From assembly GCA_034440575.1 (NCBI GenBank), contig JAOTOL010001147.1, positions 228,501 through 292,500 of the forward strand: a stretch of 64,000 nt of DNA, written 5' to 3'. Source of the stretch: Imbricaverruca yamaguchii. Its lineage: Eukaryota > Arthropoda > Thecostraca > Neoverrucidae. The position numbers were made by a program, and so were the translations under genes. Each line of letters starts with the position of its first letter. Within the stretch, counting starts at the first letter, position 1. A model generated the notes under the pieces. That model saw nothing but the letters and a program-made list of their open reading frames with translations, searched no databases and had not been told where the DNA came from. Shown here piece after piece: positions 11,581-24,594 of the stretch.

Positions 11581-14500
11581 CGATGTCCATGATATTCACA
11601 ACGCCTTCGCATTCAACATCCTATTCGCATACTCTCCGATTCCGTTCATTTTTCAGGATATGATCTTTGTCGCTTTCAAAAGTAAGGCAAACAACAATTA
11701 TCCCGTAGGACGAACAGTTCGATATCCAGAGGTCAACAAAGGCCATTCGGGTCAAAAGCGGGATACCGCAAACAATTCATTATCTAACTTAGCCGAATAA
11801 TTGCAACGCCTAGATGTCCGCTGTCCATCAAAGATGCAGCACATCGAATCACGTGACCTTCAATGCCACAGTTTGACCTCCGGTCACCAAAGTTGGTTTT
11901 ACTCAAGTACTATATCTATGTACGGGGTACCGAATAAAATAATTGTGACACATTGGATATACCTGATTTTTACAGGTGTTCGTCTACATAGCACGCGTAT
12001 AGAGCACATCAATCAAAATGACCCATAATGGTCATGGATTCATCACCGTTCGCCAAAAAAAAGCCACAAAGAGCAAATTACCAAATTTGTGTGTACCAGG
12101 TAATTTTCACAACATTTTACTTGACAACGATATTATACCCAGACATTGGGTAAGGCCCATGGATCCACACATTGAAGTGTCTGACCTACTGTGTCACAGT
12201 ATGGCCTATGTTCACAAAATATTGTTTTGACCTCGCACTTTTAACATGTACCAGGTACTGAATAATACCTTCTTAAATGCATTTATCCGATGGAAATTAG
12301 TGCCAAATAATCTCCCGTCGGACAAGAAAGCAGCACATCAAAGCGTGTAATCTTCAGGGTCGCTATTTGACCTCAGGTCAACGAATACTGTAATATTACT
12401 CCCTATGAACCACGGAATGATTTGTGCTACTACAACGAGCCCTTTCGCCTTCAGAGGCGAAAGGGTCAGCGAGGTCAAATTTGGGGTACCGCACAACTTG
12501 GCAGATAATTCACTTATTGGAATGATTCAAAGGCTTGTGTCACTGCTATCACAGTGGTATGCCACCAAGTCAACTAGTCACTCGAAGTCACCAAATGACC
12601 TCAGGTCTACGAAGGCATTAACATGACACCATATGAGAAAATCACGGGGTACAGAATAACATTTTCCTGAATACATTTATCGGATGGATATTAGCGCCGA
12701 ATAATCGCCCACCGACGAAGGAAGCAGCACATTGGAGAATGTTGCCTGCAAGGTCAGCGTTTGACTTCAGGTCAAGCTGGATGAAATTCACAAAATATAA
12801 GTGGCTCACTAAGGTACCGTATGTGGGCCAAACGAAGCATTGAATGTAGACTATCTCAACACTGCACACCGACTATCTGAACAAAAGGGTTGGTCGTATA
12901 AACGAAATTGTTTGGTGATGCATGTACAAATTTGGTGGTGATGCCAAATTTTCAAATGCCAAATGCCTGCGAAGATAGTCGCAAATTTTCAGATGAATCG
13001 GAGGATATTGGTGAGAGCGTTTCCGCATGCATTGCTGAATGGGATGCTAGTGCTAACTGATGAAATGCGTCATCGGTAGAGGCCAGGTCACGCGGTGTGC
13101 TGCTTCTTGTATTGATAGTGCATGCATCGGTGTTGAGATAGTATACATTCAATGCTTCCTTTGATCCACATGTGGTACCCAAGTAAACCCCTTTCTTCTT
13201 TTTCTAAATTTCATGAAACCTGACCCGAGGTGGCGTTGGAGGTCACACGAGGTGGCACTGGCGTTGAAGGTCACACACTCGGATGTGCTGCTTCCTTGCT
13301 CAGTGGATGATTATTCTGTGCTAATATCCATCCGATAAATGTATTCAGGACAATATTATTCGGAACCCGTGATTTATCCATAGGGTGTAACGTTGATGTC
13401 TTCGTTGACCTGAGGTCAAATGGTGACCTCAAGTGACCAGTTGTCTTGGTGTTCTGCATGCTACCGTGATAGTGGTGGCACAAGCGTTTGAATCATTCGA
13501 ATAACTGAAACCTCGGGTAAGTTGTGCGGTACCCCGAATTTACCTCTCTGACCACTTCGTCTCTGAAGGCGAAATGGTTCGTCGTATAAAAAAATAGTTC
13601 CGTGATGTATATACCGGTATGCATTCAAAGGTTGTGCAAACTTTTCAGACGAATCGGAAGACATTGCTGAATGAGTTTCTGAATGCGTTGCTGAATGGGA
13701 TACTAGATGAAATGCGTCATCGATAGAGGTCAGTTCACGCGGTATGCAACTCCTTGTATTCGTAGTGCATTCAGCAAGTTGAGATAGTCTGCATTCAATG
13801 CTTCGTTTGGCTCACATAAAAGATCCCGGTGGATACTTTCATTTTGCGAATTTCATCAATCCTGACCTGATGTCAAATGTTGACCTTGGTTCCTTGCTCG
13901 GTGGGGCGATTATTCGGCTCTAATATCCATCCGATAAATGTATTCAGGAAAATGTTATTCGGTACGTCGTGAATTTTCCATAGGGTGTAATGCTAACGTC
14001 TTCGTTCACCTGAGGTCAAATGGTCACCATGCAGGTTACATCCTTGGATGTGCTGCTTTCTTCTCCGATGGGAGGTTATTTGGCGCTAATGTCCACCCGA
14101 TGAATGAATGTATTTAGGAAGGTATTATTCGGTACCCCGTAGATGGCAATAGCGCTAGGCCAAAACAATATTTTGTGAGCATTGGTCAAGCTATGAGATT
14201 GTATGTCAGACGGTTCAATGTGTTACATCCATGAGCCATACTCAATGTCTGGGTGTTATTTCGTGGTGGCAAGCAATGTTTTGCGGACATTATTGTGTAA
14301 ACAAAAATTAGGTATATTTGCTTTTTGGCGAACGATGATGAATCCCCGCTCATAATTCGTAATTTTTATCGACGTGCTCTATGTGCGTGCTATGTAGACG
14401 AATACCTGCAAAAATCAGGTATATCCAATGTGTCACAATTATTTTATTCGGCACCCCGTACATAGATATAATAGTACATGGGTATAACCAACTTTGGTGA

Positions 14501-14815
14501 CCTGAAGTCAAACTGTGACATTGAAGGTCACGTGATTCGATGTGCTGCATCTTTGATGGACAGCGGACATCTAGGCGTTGGAATCATTCGGCTAAGTAAA
14601 GCACTAAATCTTTCTTGCGGTATCCATTTTTGACCCGAAAGTCCTTTCTTGACCTCTGGAGATATAACTGCTCGTCCTACTGAATAATTGTTGTTTGCCT
14701 TACTTTTTTAAGGGATAAAGTTCATATCCTGAAAAAGGAACGAAGTCGGAAGGTATGCGAATGGGATACTGAATGCGAATGCGAATGCATTGCTAATAAC
14801 ATGGACATTCATCAG
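11581..14815. mobile_element. 3.2-kb foldback (imperfect palindrome) element
   Basis: The left arm (11581 to about 12990) is matched in reverse complement by the right arm (about 13010-14815). Paired landmarks are 11581 with 14812, 11700 with 14690, 11840 with 14550, 11940-12000 with 14385-14455, 12050 with 14335, 12140 with 14240, 12210-12290 with 14100-14185, 12300-12390 with 13975-14090, 12400-12745 with 13265-13610, and 12800-12860 with 13110-13170. The right arm also carries a tandem duplication: about 13030-13420 recurs at about 13670-14030. A motif ATTCGGTACCCCG or its complement recurs at least eight times (near 11935, 12250, 12645, 13360, 13530, 13950, 14130, 14447). No transposase was seen. 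It may be a Foldback-type element or the result of inverted duplication of an older repeat. Confidence 0.8.
12440..12465. repeat. perfect 11-bp hairpin in left foldback arm
   Basis: CCCTTTCGCCT, a TCAG loop, then AGGCGAAAGGG. The partner position in the right arm (about 13560-13580) has only the half-sequence TCTGAAGGCGAAATGG, so the hairpin is specific to the left arm. Confidence 0.85.
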
Positions 14816-16715
14816 AACATATAAAGAGTGCAATTGTAGCCCACCATTCGTGGCATGTTTTCTGGAAGAAATCACACGTTCTCACTCATATGAGGCCGAC
14901 ATGCATGCACACGCTACGATAGCCTAAATACGGAGCACTTCACCCAGACATGCATAGTTTTGCACACATGTTCAGTTGGCGTTGAAAGTACCCCAACAAA
15001 AATTAAGATTCAGATGGCCGCAGCTAAATGCACGCGCATACCTTATATATAACTCAAATTCCTCACACTACCACTGTGGCCATCATAACGAAAACTCAGA
15101 CCATTACTTGCTATAATGCATAATGCCATATTCGTATTGACTTATATTGGATTTCTACAATAGTTTAGGCTTGAGGGCACTATCATTTTTCCCATGTTGA
15201 TCCAATAGGAGCTGCACAATTTTAGGTTCGATCACTAAAATCTTTCAAAATGCCTTTAAGTCCTTCTAGCTGGTCCTCATAGGACCTACTTATCACGGTG
15301 CGTCGACTGGTGTGGGAAAATCCTAAATCCGTCGATAACTTCCCACGCTATAAGCATTCTTAAATAAGTAGGTGTTTTCAAATGAGTTAGGTGTTTTAGG
15401 AAAACGTGAATAACTCGACATCTTTCAGAGATGGAGACGAATAATACATTAATATGCGATAAAGAATTGACAGCTGCATCTTTCGATAATGGTACTCAAC
15501 CCCCTATCTCTGAAAATTTATCATCTATTCAAAGTCAAATTTGGACAAAATTTGTTTTTAATCTCGAATCTCGTTTTTAGTCATATCTCGAAAAGTTACA
15601 GAGCTAGAACGAAATAAATGTGTTTTCTGACCTCGGCTCGTTGGGTTCCATCTGTGTAACTTGAATATGAATGCATTAGGGAATTGTTTCAAACAAAAAA
15701 GTTTGGAAATCTTTGAAAAATGTTTGCCTACGTTCTTTTCCCGACTTCGGAAACTGGTTCTAGACAGCGTAATTCGGGTTCGATCAACAGACACTTGGTA
15801 CCGATATATTCAGCGTGAGGAGGGGAAAGCGACTGACCTCACTAAAATTTTGAAATATTCATTTTTGGTACGTAAGATTTTGAGTAAAGTTTTCTTAAGC
15901 TGGGCGAAAAGAAATTCCAGAGCAAGTCTCTGAAATCCTAGCACAAGGAACCCTTGTCAATTCTGAACGCATTTAGATCTCCATCACATACGCAAAAAAG
16001 TAATATTTCCCCGCAAGATATACAAATATTTAAGCATGTTCTATTTTTTGGAATGCTTTTTAAATGTTTTCCTTTTATAGGTAATGCATTACTAAAAGGT
16101 GAACAGATCAATTCTGCATCGAAATTCTGTTCGAAACGTTGAATTTACATGTACTAACAACGGAGAGCAAGTGAAAAGTTAGCCCATGTTTTAGTGCAAT
16201 TCTCCTCCAAAACATGGGTGCATATAACACTTCCTATATCAATCACGTGCATTTCAGGAAAGACGCGATAAGGAATTTTGATAGAGAATTAATGTGCGGT
16301 ACTTTTACCAATTGTATTATATTATACATTTTTACTAAAAACTAAAAAATACGAATATTTTGTATTCCTAATTTTGGACCATGAAAACAAATTCCCAAAG
16401 CTTTTTTTCGCGTTGTTTGATCTGTAGATCAACTTCCTTTCCAAAAATGCTTTTCAGAATTTTGAAAATGTATGCAATTATTTATCAAAATCCAAAAACA
16501 TTCCACACTTTTTATACCATATCTAGGCTAGGAAATGACGATTTTTCGTAGACATTGGTTAGAACACGGCGAGATATATCCAAGGTGTATACATTTGGAT
16601 TCTACCGTAAATATTACGGAATTTGCGGTGCATTGTAATTTTACGATTTTTTTTCCCGACAAAATCAGCATGTTTTATTTTCATAACTCGGATGTATGAT
16701 GGTGCTACATCGGAT
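14816..16715. other. AT-rich gene-less stretch
   Basis: AT-rich sequence with short open frames on both strands (15558-15794 minus, 15661-15933 plus, 15954-16142 plus) without recognisable motifs. No repeats of note were seen. Confidence 0.45.
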
Positions 16716-16757
16716 GTTGGATGTATGATGTGCTATAATGTGCACCATACATCCAAC
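16716..16757. repeat. short inverted repeat
   Basis: GTTGGATGTATGATGTGC pairs imperfectly with GTGCACCATACATCCAAC across a 6-base spacer. A partial direct copy of the left arm (GGATGTATGATGGTGC) lies just upstream at about 16690. Confidence 0.75.
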
Positions 16758-17278
16758 AGAGAAATATTCTGTGCACATCTATTTACTTCATTAATCTGTA
16801 GCCTTAAAACTCCCTAATTCATGCAAACTGTGGCCAGTGGTCATTCTGGAGGCCATCAAATTAAACGGGACCTAACCTCACCGTCCAAATTGAAGCCTTG
16901 TTTCATGAGGAAAATCCTTCAACAGGCAGATGAATTTTTATCGCTCTCCAAATTGGACTACTAGAATTAATTTACAGTGTTGGCCGTCCACTCTGACGAA
17001 AAACGTCCAATCTGAGGAACAAAATTAATTTACTGCGTCCAATCTGACGAAAAGTTCCCGGACTGATCGCAAGTCGTGTTTGTTATCACAAACGTACTTA
17101 CATGACATACCTAGGACCGTTCCATAATATCCGAACAATTATCTACCTATCAGTATGATCTTAAGTTCACTTACTTTGCTCTATGATAATCATATCAGGG
17201 AAGAATGGTACCCATGTTCGAAGCCGTCTAATCTCAGGAAAAGCGTCAAAACTGACGAAGTGAAATAACCCAACATAA

Positions 17279-17321
17279 ACTAACCTAACCTAACCTAACC
17301 TAACCTAAACTAACCTAACGT
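17279..17321. repeat. interstitial (CCTAA)n telomere-like tract
   Basis: Six to seven copies of TAACC, with interruptions to TAAAC and TAACG at the ends. The motif equals the common arthropod telomere repeat (TTAGG)n on the other strand. The tract is short and internal, so it marks a remnant or chance microsatellite and not a chromosome end. Confidence 0.8.
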
Positions 17322-19180
17322 AACATACCGCAATCTACTATTATCTAAAGTAATATAAACTCATATATTATAATATGATTGACTGATTTGGTGGGCAACT
17401 GGTTGAGTGTACAGAGTGCAACCAAGAAGGGCCCTTGTGGCTCATAGTTGCGCTAATCTTTTATGTCTTTATGTCTTTATGTCTAACATAAAACCCAAGC
17501 GTAATGTTTATCGTGACGTCACCCGTACGTCACGGCCCCGAGCCGTGCGGCCTGTTCAGTTTCTTTCGGCGTTCTTGTGGAATGATAATGGTGCGTCATC
17601 TATGTGGGAGTGGCGGAAACTGACCTGAAGAAGTGTCGAATCAAGTACGTGGAGTGTTGAATTTTCCTTTAGTCACGTTTGAGGAGCGCTAGGTTAAGGA
17701 TTTCTAAATTATGGCACAAAGAACAGCAGTGTGACATAAATGGCGCATTATGGAAATTATCGCAATGATAAACCGAGAAGTAAGCATTTCCGGAGAAAAC
17801 GAGTGGTCACATCTTCTGAATCACGTTCATTAACATGGTATTCCGAAAAGAAAATGTAAAAATTTCCAAAATACCTTCTAAAACAAGAATAGCGGTCAGG
17901 TCAAATAACATAATTTTTCTGAAACGTTAATTTGCCGTTAATACACCGCCACGGCTTGCCCGTTCGGCCATCCAGGCCATATGTGGCCAGTTGCGAACTG
18001 ACTCCCAGTCTATGCGAGCCCATGAAGCGACTCGAACCCTGCCTTACCAGCATGGGTGTAACCACTGATTGGAAATTAGGGGGGAGGGACAAATCAGGAC
18101 GCGGTAAGTTTGGATAGGATAGGAGAGCCTGCCCCCCCCCCCCGCACAAAAAAGTCCTTGAAACTTAGCCACTTTTTCAATGCCATTTTCAGCCACTTGA
18201 ATTATATTTCATTGTATTACAATTTGTCAGATTTACTATTGTTAAAAAATATTTTTTTTAAAGACATCAAAATTAGCAAGGTTCACTACTTAGCACTGTC
18301 AATGAACAACTAGTCTTATGCCGTATGAGCTGAACCCAATTTAACGATCACCATAGAGCAATGCTGTGTGTTACACGTTGCCCTCTCGTCACAGGAAAAT
18401 CATAAAGTATTCGACGATGGTTTTATGGTAGAAAATATGGACTTACAGCTATCCTTCCCATGCCTTCATGTTTTACTGGCACATATTTCGATGCAATGAC
18501 AACCAGGGTGGACAAACGGTATAGCACCGAGGGCATGTACCCCCACGTGGAATGTGGCGTCCCCAGGTCAGGAAAAGGAGTCCCTTTGAAAAGGCTCTAG
18601 TGTACCCGCGCGAGGTTTTGTTTTCAACCAGAGGCGCCCCAAGTAAAAATTTAAATGTGAAGTAAAAAGGTCGAGTTTTTTTTTCAGAAATGTCCCAATG
18701 CAACCCACCCCCTCGGATTTTGCATCCAGAGGCGCCTCTCCAGGTGCTTTCGCAGTGGCGCCGCTCCCCAAAAAAATGACACCCCTCCAGACAAGTGGCC
18801 CCATGACAATTCCTGGATCTAACCCTGATTACAACATTGCTCTCTCGCGGTTATGAACTCCGGTTATTTGTAAAATTGTGCGCATTCACGTTTGGCTTCT
18901 CTTGAAAGATTGAACTTCTGTCGAACCATTAAGAGGAAAGCGGCAATTTGACAAAAGTTTTCTATTCTATATGTCCAGAACAGCAATGTGGCAGTGTAAA
19001 TTAAAAACCAGCGATGAGAGTACCGTCCGATCAGGTTATGACGGATTTCTTGGGGGAGCCCTAGTCATATAGGACACGAGTGCTTGCTATCAAAACGGCT
19101 GGAAGCAAAAATATACTTGACCCTCCTATTCATATTACACTTAATCATTGTACACACGCCGGACCTCCGACACCTTTGAA
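17322..19180. other. no gene recognised; one Pol III B-box-like site
   Basis: Random frames only. On the minus strand near 18018-18031 GGGTTCGAGTCGC resembles a tRNA B box, and near 17967-17977 TGGCCGAACGG fits an A-box consensus, but they lie in the wrong order for one tRNA. A run of 14 C residues begins near 18132. Confidence 0.35.
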
Positions 19181-19199
19181 ATTATTTCAATATCTCAAA

Positions 19200-20620
19200 A
19201 TTATGACAACGTACGGCAAGCGACGTCGAATGACACCTACATAATGCAAATTGAAGCCATAGACACGAGACGCGGGGACTCTGAAAATTAAACGAACCCT
19301 TGAACTTGAGGGATGATCTGACATGTCCCGGGTTGAAATGTTACTCCAGGGTTGCCCAGGGGCATTCTCTTGATGCCAAGCATGGGTAGCTTTAGGAGGA
19401 AACGAAGAAACGTGGGCGATCGAAGAAATGTGTTTGACCCTTGACTTTTAACATTAAGGTGATTTCTGAACAATTTGCTAGAGTACCATTGACATGTCCC
19501 AGTTTGAAATGCTACTCGAGGTACACCACGGGCTATTGCTTGATGCAAGATGTGGGTAAGTTAGGGCGAGGAAGAAAATGCGAGGCGACCAAAGAAATCG
19601 GTTTGACTTTTGACCTTAGAAATTAGTTATATTGGGTAACATTATAATACAGCACAAGCTACGTCGAATGGCACCCACTTGGTGCAAGTTGAACCCATAG
19701 CGACGAGTCGCGAGGACTTCGAAAAGTCCAAACTAGCCTTTGACCATGAGGTTTGACCTTGACATATGCAGGTTTAAAAATGTTACTCGAGGGTTCACCA
19801 TGGGCTGTCACTTGACATGCATTGTTACGACTGTCTATTCGTCGGCACGAATGGCATCCATTTTCTGCAAATTGAAGCCATAGCGACGAAACGCGATGGC
19901 ATCGAAGAACTCAATCAAACCTTTGTCTTTGACATGTCCCGGTTTCAAATGGAGCTGGGTAGGCTTGGGCGAAAACCACAAAAAAAATGTGAGGCTACTT
20001 AAGAAATCAGTTTTAATGTTGACCCGTCCAGATTATTCCGAAATATCAACTTTCTGATACTGTACAACAAGACAACACGAATGACATCCACTTTCTGTAA
20101 ATTGAAGCCATAGCTACGCAACGCGATAACATCGAATAACTTAATCAAGCCTTTGACCTTGACATGTTCCGGTTTGAAATGTTACTCGAGTGTTCACCAC
20201 AGGTTATTGATTGATACTAATATTGGAAAAGTTTCAGAGAAAACTGAGGAAAAAAATCGGCGATCGAAGTTTCAGCTTGGCATATAACCTCGGCAGATCC
20301 GAATTATTTGTCCTTAACAAATAATTCCGTTGATTAGCTTTCTGGTACTGCATAGCAAGAATGACGCTCAAGTCGAATGACGCTCATCTAATGGAAATTG
20401 AAGCGATAGCAACCGAACCTCGCATTCGGTCGATATCGCTTCAACATCACCGCCTAATAAATGAAGGTAACCTTTGGCCTAGAAGTTTGAACTTCACATG
20501 TACCGACTTGAAATTTTGCAGTATGGTTCATCACAGTCTATTACTTGATACCAAATCTCGGCAGGTTTGGGTGAAAACGAAAAAAATTGGAGGCAACCCA
20601 AGAAACTGGCTTATGCCTTA
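19200..20620. repeat. decayed array of related monomers
   Basis: At least five diverged monomers in the same orientation, starting near 19218, 19648, 19845, 20072 and 20368. Each has the ordered landmarks CGAATGRCAYCCA, AAATTGAAGCCATAGCGACG, CTTTGACC, TTGACATGTCCCGGTTT, GAAATGTTACTCGAG and, where complete, a GGGCGA-AACGA tail. A further monomer lacking its front part lies near 19440-19620. Spacing varies from about 190 to 430 bp because monomers are truncated differently. No coding capacity was seen. Confidence 0.75.
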
Positions 20621-21418
20621 AAAGCCTTAACTGTTAAAATAGTAATCCCAGACCTATGTAGTTCCTTCCAGCGTGTTCAGTGTTGATTGATTCGAAGTAT
20701 CATAAACCCGTCGCTGAATGCCGATACCAATACCAATACGCCTCTGGCGAACTTACAAATACGCCTCTGGCGAACTCGTCACTGAATACGAATACGAATA
20801 CAACGTTAGCTTGATGTACGTGCTTAAGGCTGCCCATGACTTGCCTCAGTGGTCTTGAAGATAGCCAAGAATACCCAGAGTCGCATTTGTTCAAGATATA
20901 TCAATATATGAACAGGGGAATGCAACCTAAGACGTATAAAGCCTAGCGATAATTCAGATTTGTTGCCTAGCAGAGCACAATTTTTCACTCAAGCGAAGAC
21001 AGAAGATGGTCATGGTTGATGTTATTCAAGAATGGCCTGGAAGGAGAAATTTCTAACGTTTGCTGATTTACTATTCTGAGATTTTGTGACGATAAATAGG
21101 CTGTGGAGCTCGTTTATTGGCTACATCGGCTTTTAGTATTTTTGGTGATTCTTTTGCGTATTGTAAAGAAGTTTTGCTCCCCCAGAGCTTTATCAGACAT
21201 TTTCCAACATTGTCTGAGGTAAACTTCCATTAGGCACGTGAATGGACTATAGGACCTCGACGTTTGCGAGTTTTAGAACCCCGGGTATAAGTTCAATGGC
21301 TCTGAGTGTCCATCTCAGAGCTCTGATTCCAACACATCTCTTGACAGGCACCACAAAATCCACCACTCACATCTGCGTATTTAATTAGCGACTAACTAGC
21401 GATAAATATTCCAGTTTC
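20621..21418. other. no gene recognised; small local duplication
   Basis: The word AAATACGCCTCTGGCGAACT occurs twice in a row near 20735-20775, with a following GAATAC run. Otherwise unremarkable. Confidence 0.4.
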
Positions 21419-21491
21419 CAATAGTGCAGCGTGTACATCATTAGTACATCAGCATTGATGTACTAATTTGACTATCACGCTGCACTATTGG
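21419..21491. repeat. 73-bp MITE-like hairpin
   Basis: A perfect 16-bp terminal inverted repeat, CCAATAGTGCAGCGTG at 21419-21434 and its complement at 21476-21491, encloses a second inverted repeat (TTAGTACATCA with TGATGTACTAA). The CACGCTGC word recurs shortly after, near 21508. No target-site duplication is obvious. Confidence 0.85.
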
Positions 21492-22436
21492 ATCACAATC
21501 ACTTATCACGCTGCGCAGATAACTTTTGCTTGACACAGTTGACACAGAAGATTCCTCAAATGAATATGATTCTTCACCTTTCATGGGGACGTCACAACTG
21601 AATGAAGTCACTGAGTATTACGGAATAGCTCACCATGTGTGTGTGGTTCTTTAAACATCGACAGTTGGCAGTGTGGATACCGGCGTTATCATGCATAAAC
21701 AGGCATGGCTGCTGCTCCTCGGGACGCATCTGTTGGAGAGACTGCCGACACACCTGTGAACACAGAGCATATCTGCAACCTTTTGTAGGAGCTTATTTCT
21801 ACTTCAAAGACAATTAGCACCGCGAGACACTTCATTGTCAGACATTGTCAGACATTATTAGGCGCTGCATCTTCCCTTAATAACAAATTTATGATGAAAC
21901 CATGGTGTGGAATGGAAAGTTAACGATGTCAAATGTCACTGGTGCCCCAACTCAAGAATGGGCCTTCCGCCAATTTTACCACCAAGCCAATGCTAGACGA
22001 TGAACTGGTGGTTATGTCCGTGTCACATGAATGAGACAGTCCGACGTGAAACCCCGTGACTCTGAGCTCCTTGACGGGAATAAGATAGTCCGGGGTCGAG
22101 CCTTGCGACTGATTTCCGTCAATGGAATACGAGAGCATTAGAAAACACCCAGGCAAGCATACCACTTCTCCAGTAGATAGTCTGCAGTTTATCAAAGTTA
22201 TTTTCAGAATATTTTGATTGTGTCGTTGCAAGGCATTGCGTCGCCATTGTGTATCACTTCCTGTTCAGGCATGGATGTTGCATGGAAATAATTAACCTAA
22301 AGGTCTTACCACTCCCTCAATCGTCTTGGCCTGGCAGAACAAACGGTAGAAATAAAAATAGGCACCCAGGCGAGATTGCAGTCATTTATTGCCAAGTCGG
22401 CAGCAATAAATGGAGGGGAGGAAGGGGAAGGAGTGG

Positions 22437-22492
22437 AAGAGAGGAAGAGAGAGAGAGAGAGAGGGAGAGAGGGAGAGAGAGAGAAAGAGATG
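22437..22492. repeat. (GA)n microsatellite
   Basis: Interrupted GA/GGGA run. The plus-strand frames that cross it (22249-22533, 22376-22717) owe their Arg/Glu-rich segment to the repeat. Confidence 0.9.
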
Positions 22493-24594
22493 TCACTTGC
22501 CGAAGACCAGTGGGCCGGTATTTCCCTGCATGATCACACCAAAAACATAACATTATTTTTCAAATTTGTACACTGTGTCTATGCTTGGGCATCAACAATT
22601 ACTTCCCGAGAAATAAGAATGACAAATGTGACCAAATATGGCATGGATGGCAGACCAAACACTTTTCCAGTTCTGCACTCACACTTCTCTGATCTGTCGG
22701 ATCCTCAAATATTTTAATCGCATCACAACGTCTATGGTTTTTTGGAACTTTTTACAATACAAGCATGCATTATCTGCCTAGGTATTCATTGAGCGTACCG
22801 TCACCATCGCATGTTCCTGGGCTGCCGTTGTCACACGCTTCCAGCCACGCATTCCTGTTCTGGGACATAAGCCATCGTCTTCTTCTTGATGCCGCCTCCA
22901 CCACAGCCTCACTGTTTCTCTGGATACAGTTAACTACCGCGCCACCGCACTCGGAGAAAACCCCCACTCTATGAAACAAACTAATCTTCCACTGACATTC
23001 TGAAAGCATGATACAAGCCACTGGCCAGTCCTATAATTCCGACGTGCCACGAAAGCATATTGCGAGCCCACCCACACCACGCCGCCAATAAATCAATCCT
23101 ATAAATGCATCTCCACCGCCTCATGTTTTACAAAAAAGCTGCATGCTTCATTTTAAATGTCAGCTTTACGAACAGTGTACGAATCGTTTGCTAATTGTGC
23201 CGCTCAGACGACTAAAAGTGCAACTTAGAGCCTCTTACTATCCCGCGTCCTTGTTACAACCCAACCGGATCACGGCAACACAGGCGTTCCACCCGACCCA
23301 AACGCCGGCCCATTTATTCTGCTGACTGGCCATATATAGCCTGAGACTCAGTGTGGAGAAGACGTGACGGGCCCGGGAACAAACGTGCGCAACGGAATTG
23401 CCCGCTGTGTTACGCACATAGACGGCCCCACCTCACATATGGTCCAAAGTTGCTTGTTCCACGATGCACTTCAGTTTACCAGCCAAAGCCTCAACGAGTG
23501 GATTTCCCAGCCTGGTAGGTATTCTGAACACATGCATAGTTGTGGTGCGGTACGGTACATGCATGCAGGGAAGACATGGGCAAGGTTCCTAGTCTGCCTA
23601 CTTAAAAATGCCGCCAATAGTACATCTTAATGGTATTGTCAGATGTGTTGACTGTTACTTTCTGGCTGTCTGAGGTAATCGAACATATTTTTGTTTTGTT
23701 TCGGGGGGTGCGTGTAATTGCCATTGACAATAATTATGATAATGGGTCATCCCATCCGAACTCAGCCGGCCGTTAACACCCGAACACCAGCGATTTTGGT
23801 TGGTTTTCAGCTGCTCTCAACACGATTCTGAGATTCTTAGAGAAATGCAAATCATGCTTTATGAGTTGGCTGTTTTTTTTTCTATGAACAGCTTTGCGAC
23901 GTTTCAAAAAGATGTAATTTTAAAGCAGGTTTTCAAACAGGTATATCGCAAGCCACTTTTAGGACGAAAATGTCTTCAACATCAGGCGGTACAGCGTAAA
24001 TTACTGGATTACACATGGAAAGAAAAATCTTCCCGCATCATATGCGAGAGGTGTGCCAAAAGCTGGTATCAGTATGCCCATTATGTGGCACGGTGCACAT
24101 CATAAGAGGCGCCGAAGTATCACTACTCTCCAGCTCGTCTTTGCCGATGGTTTGAGCGTGATGTGAACTGTGAACTGAACTGCTGGTGTCGAACGTATTC
24201 GACGTTATGCTGGATAATGAAGTATGCGACTGCCAAAACTTGGATCTACACGAAGTATGTCGTACATGGTTAATATTCTCAATGAGTTCAATCGTTGTGG
24301 TTTCATATAGGTGATACGTCTGTTTGCGCAGATTCGGTTTCTTGTGTATGTTCCATCTCAACGTCATATGCTTATGTCGTCTCAGCGTCCATCTCAACGT
24401 CAGTTTGCCGCCAGGTGTCACAGTGGAAGCACGTGGATGTGGAGCTCCAACTTGCCAGATAATTTGTTGCAGAACAGGGCAGTGCACTAGGCTAAACTGT
24501 GGATAAGTGTTTAGGAATTACTTATGTGAATATATTTACTTAGGTTTTATCTGATAAGGACTTTTGTAATACGCAAATTATACTATATCAGCCT
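22493..24594. other. about 2 kb without recognisable genes
   Basis: Several open frames of 60-150 codons on both strands (22770-23021 minus, 23800-24105 plus, 24038-24487 minus), overlapping and without known motifs. A protein-level search of these frames could change this view. Confidence 0.4.

Noticed and set aside
17940..18060. tRNA gene suspected from A- and B-box-like words on the minus strand
   Set aside because: The boxes are in the wrong order and no acceptor or anticodon stem pairs.
23740..23790. Weak similarity to the 5S rRNA core (CCCATCCGAACTC)
   Set aside because: Only about 15 bases match, with no internal control region order or flanking stem I could pair.
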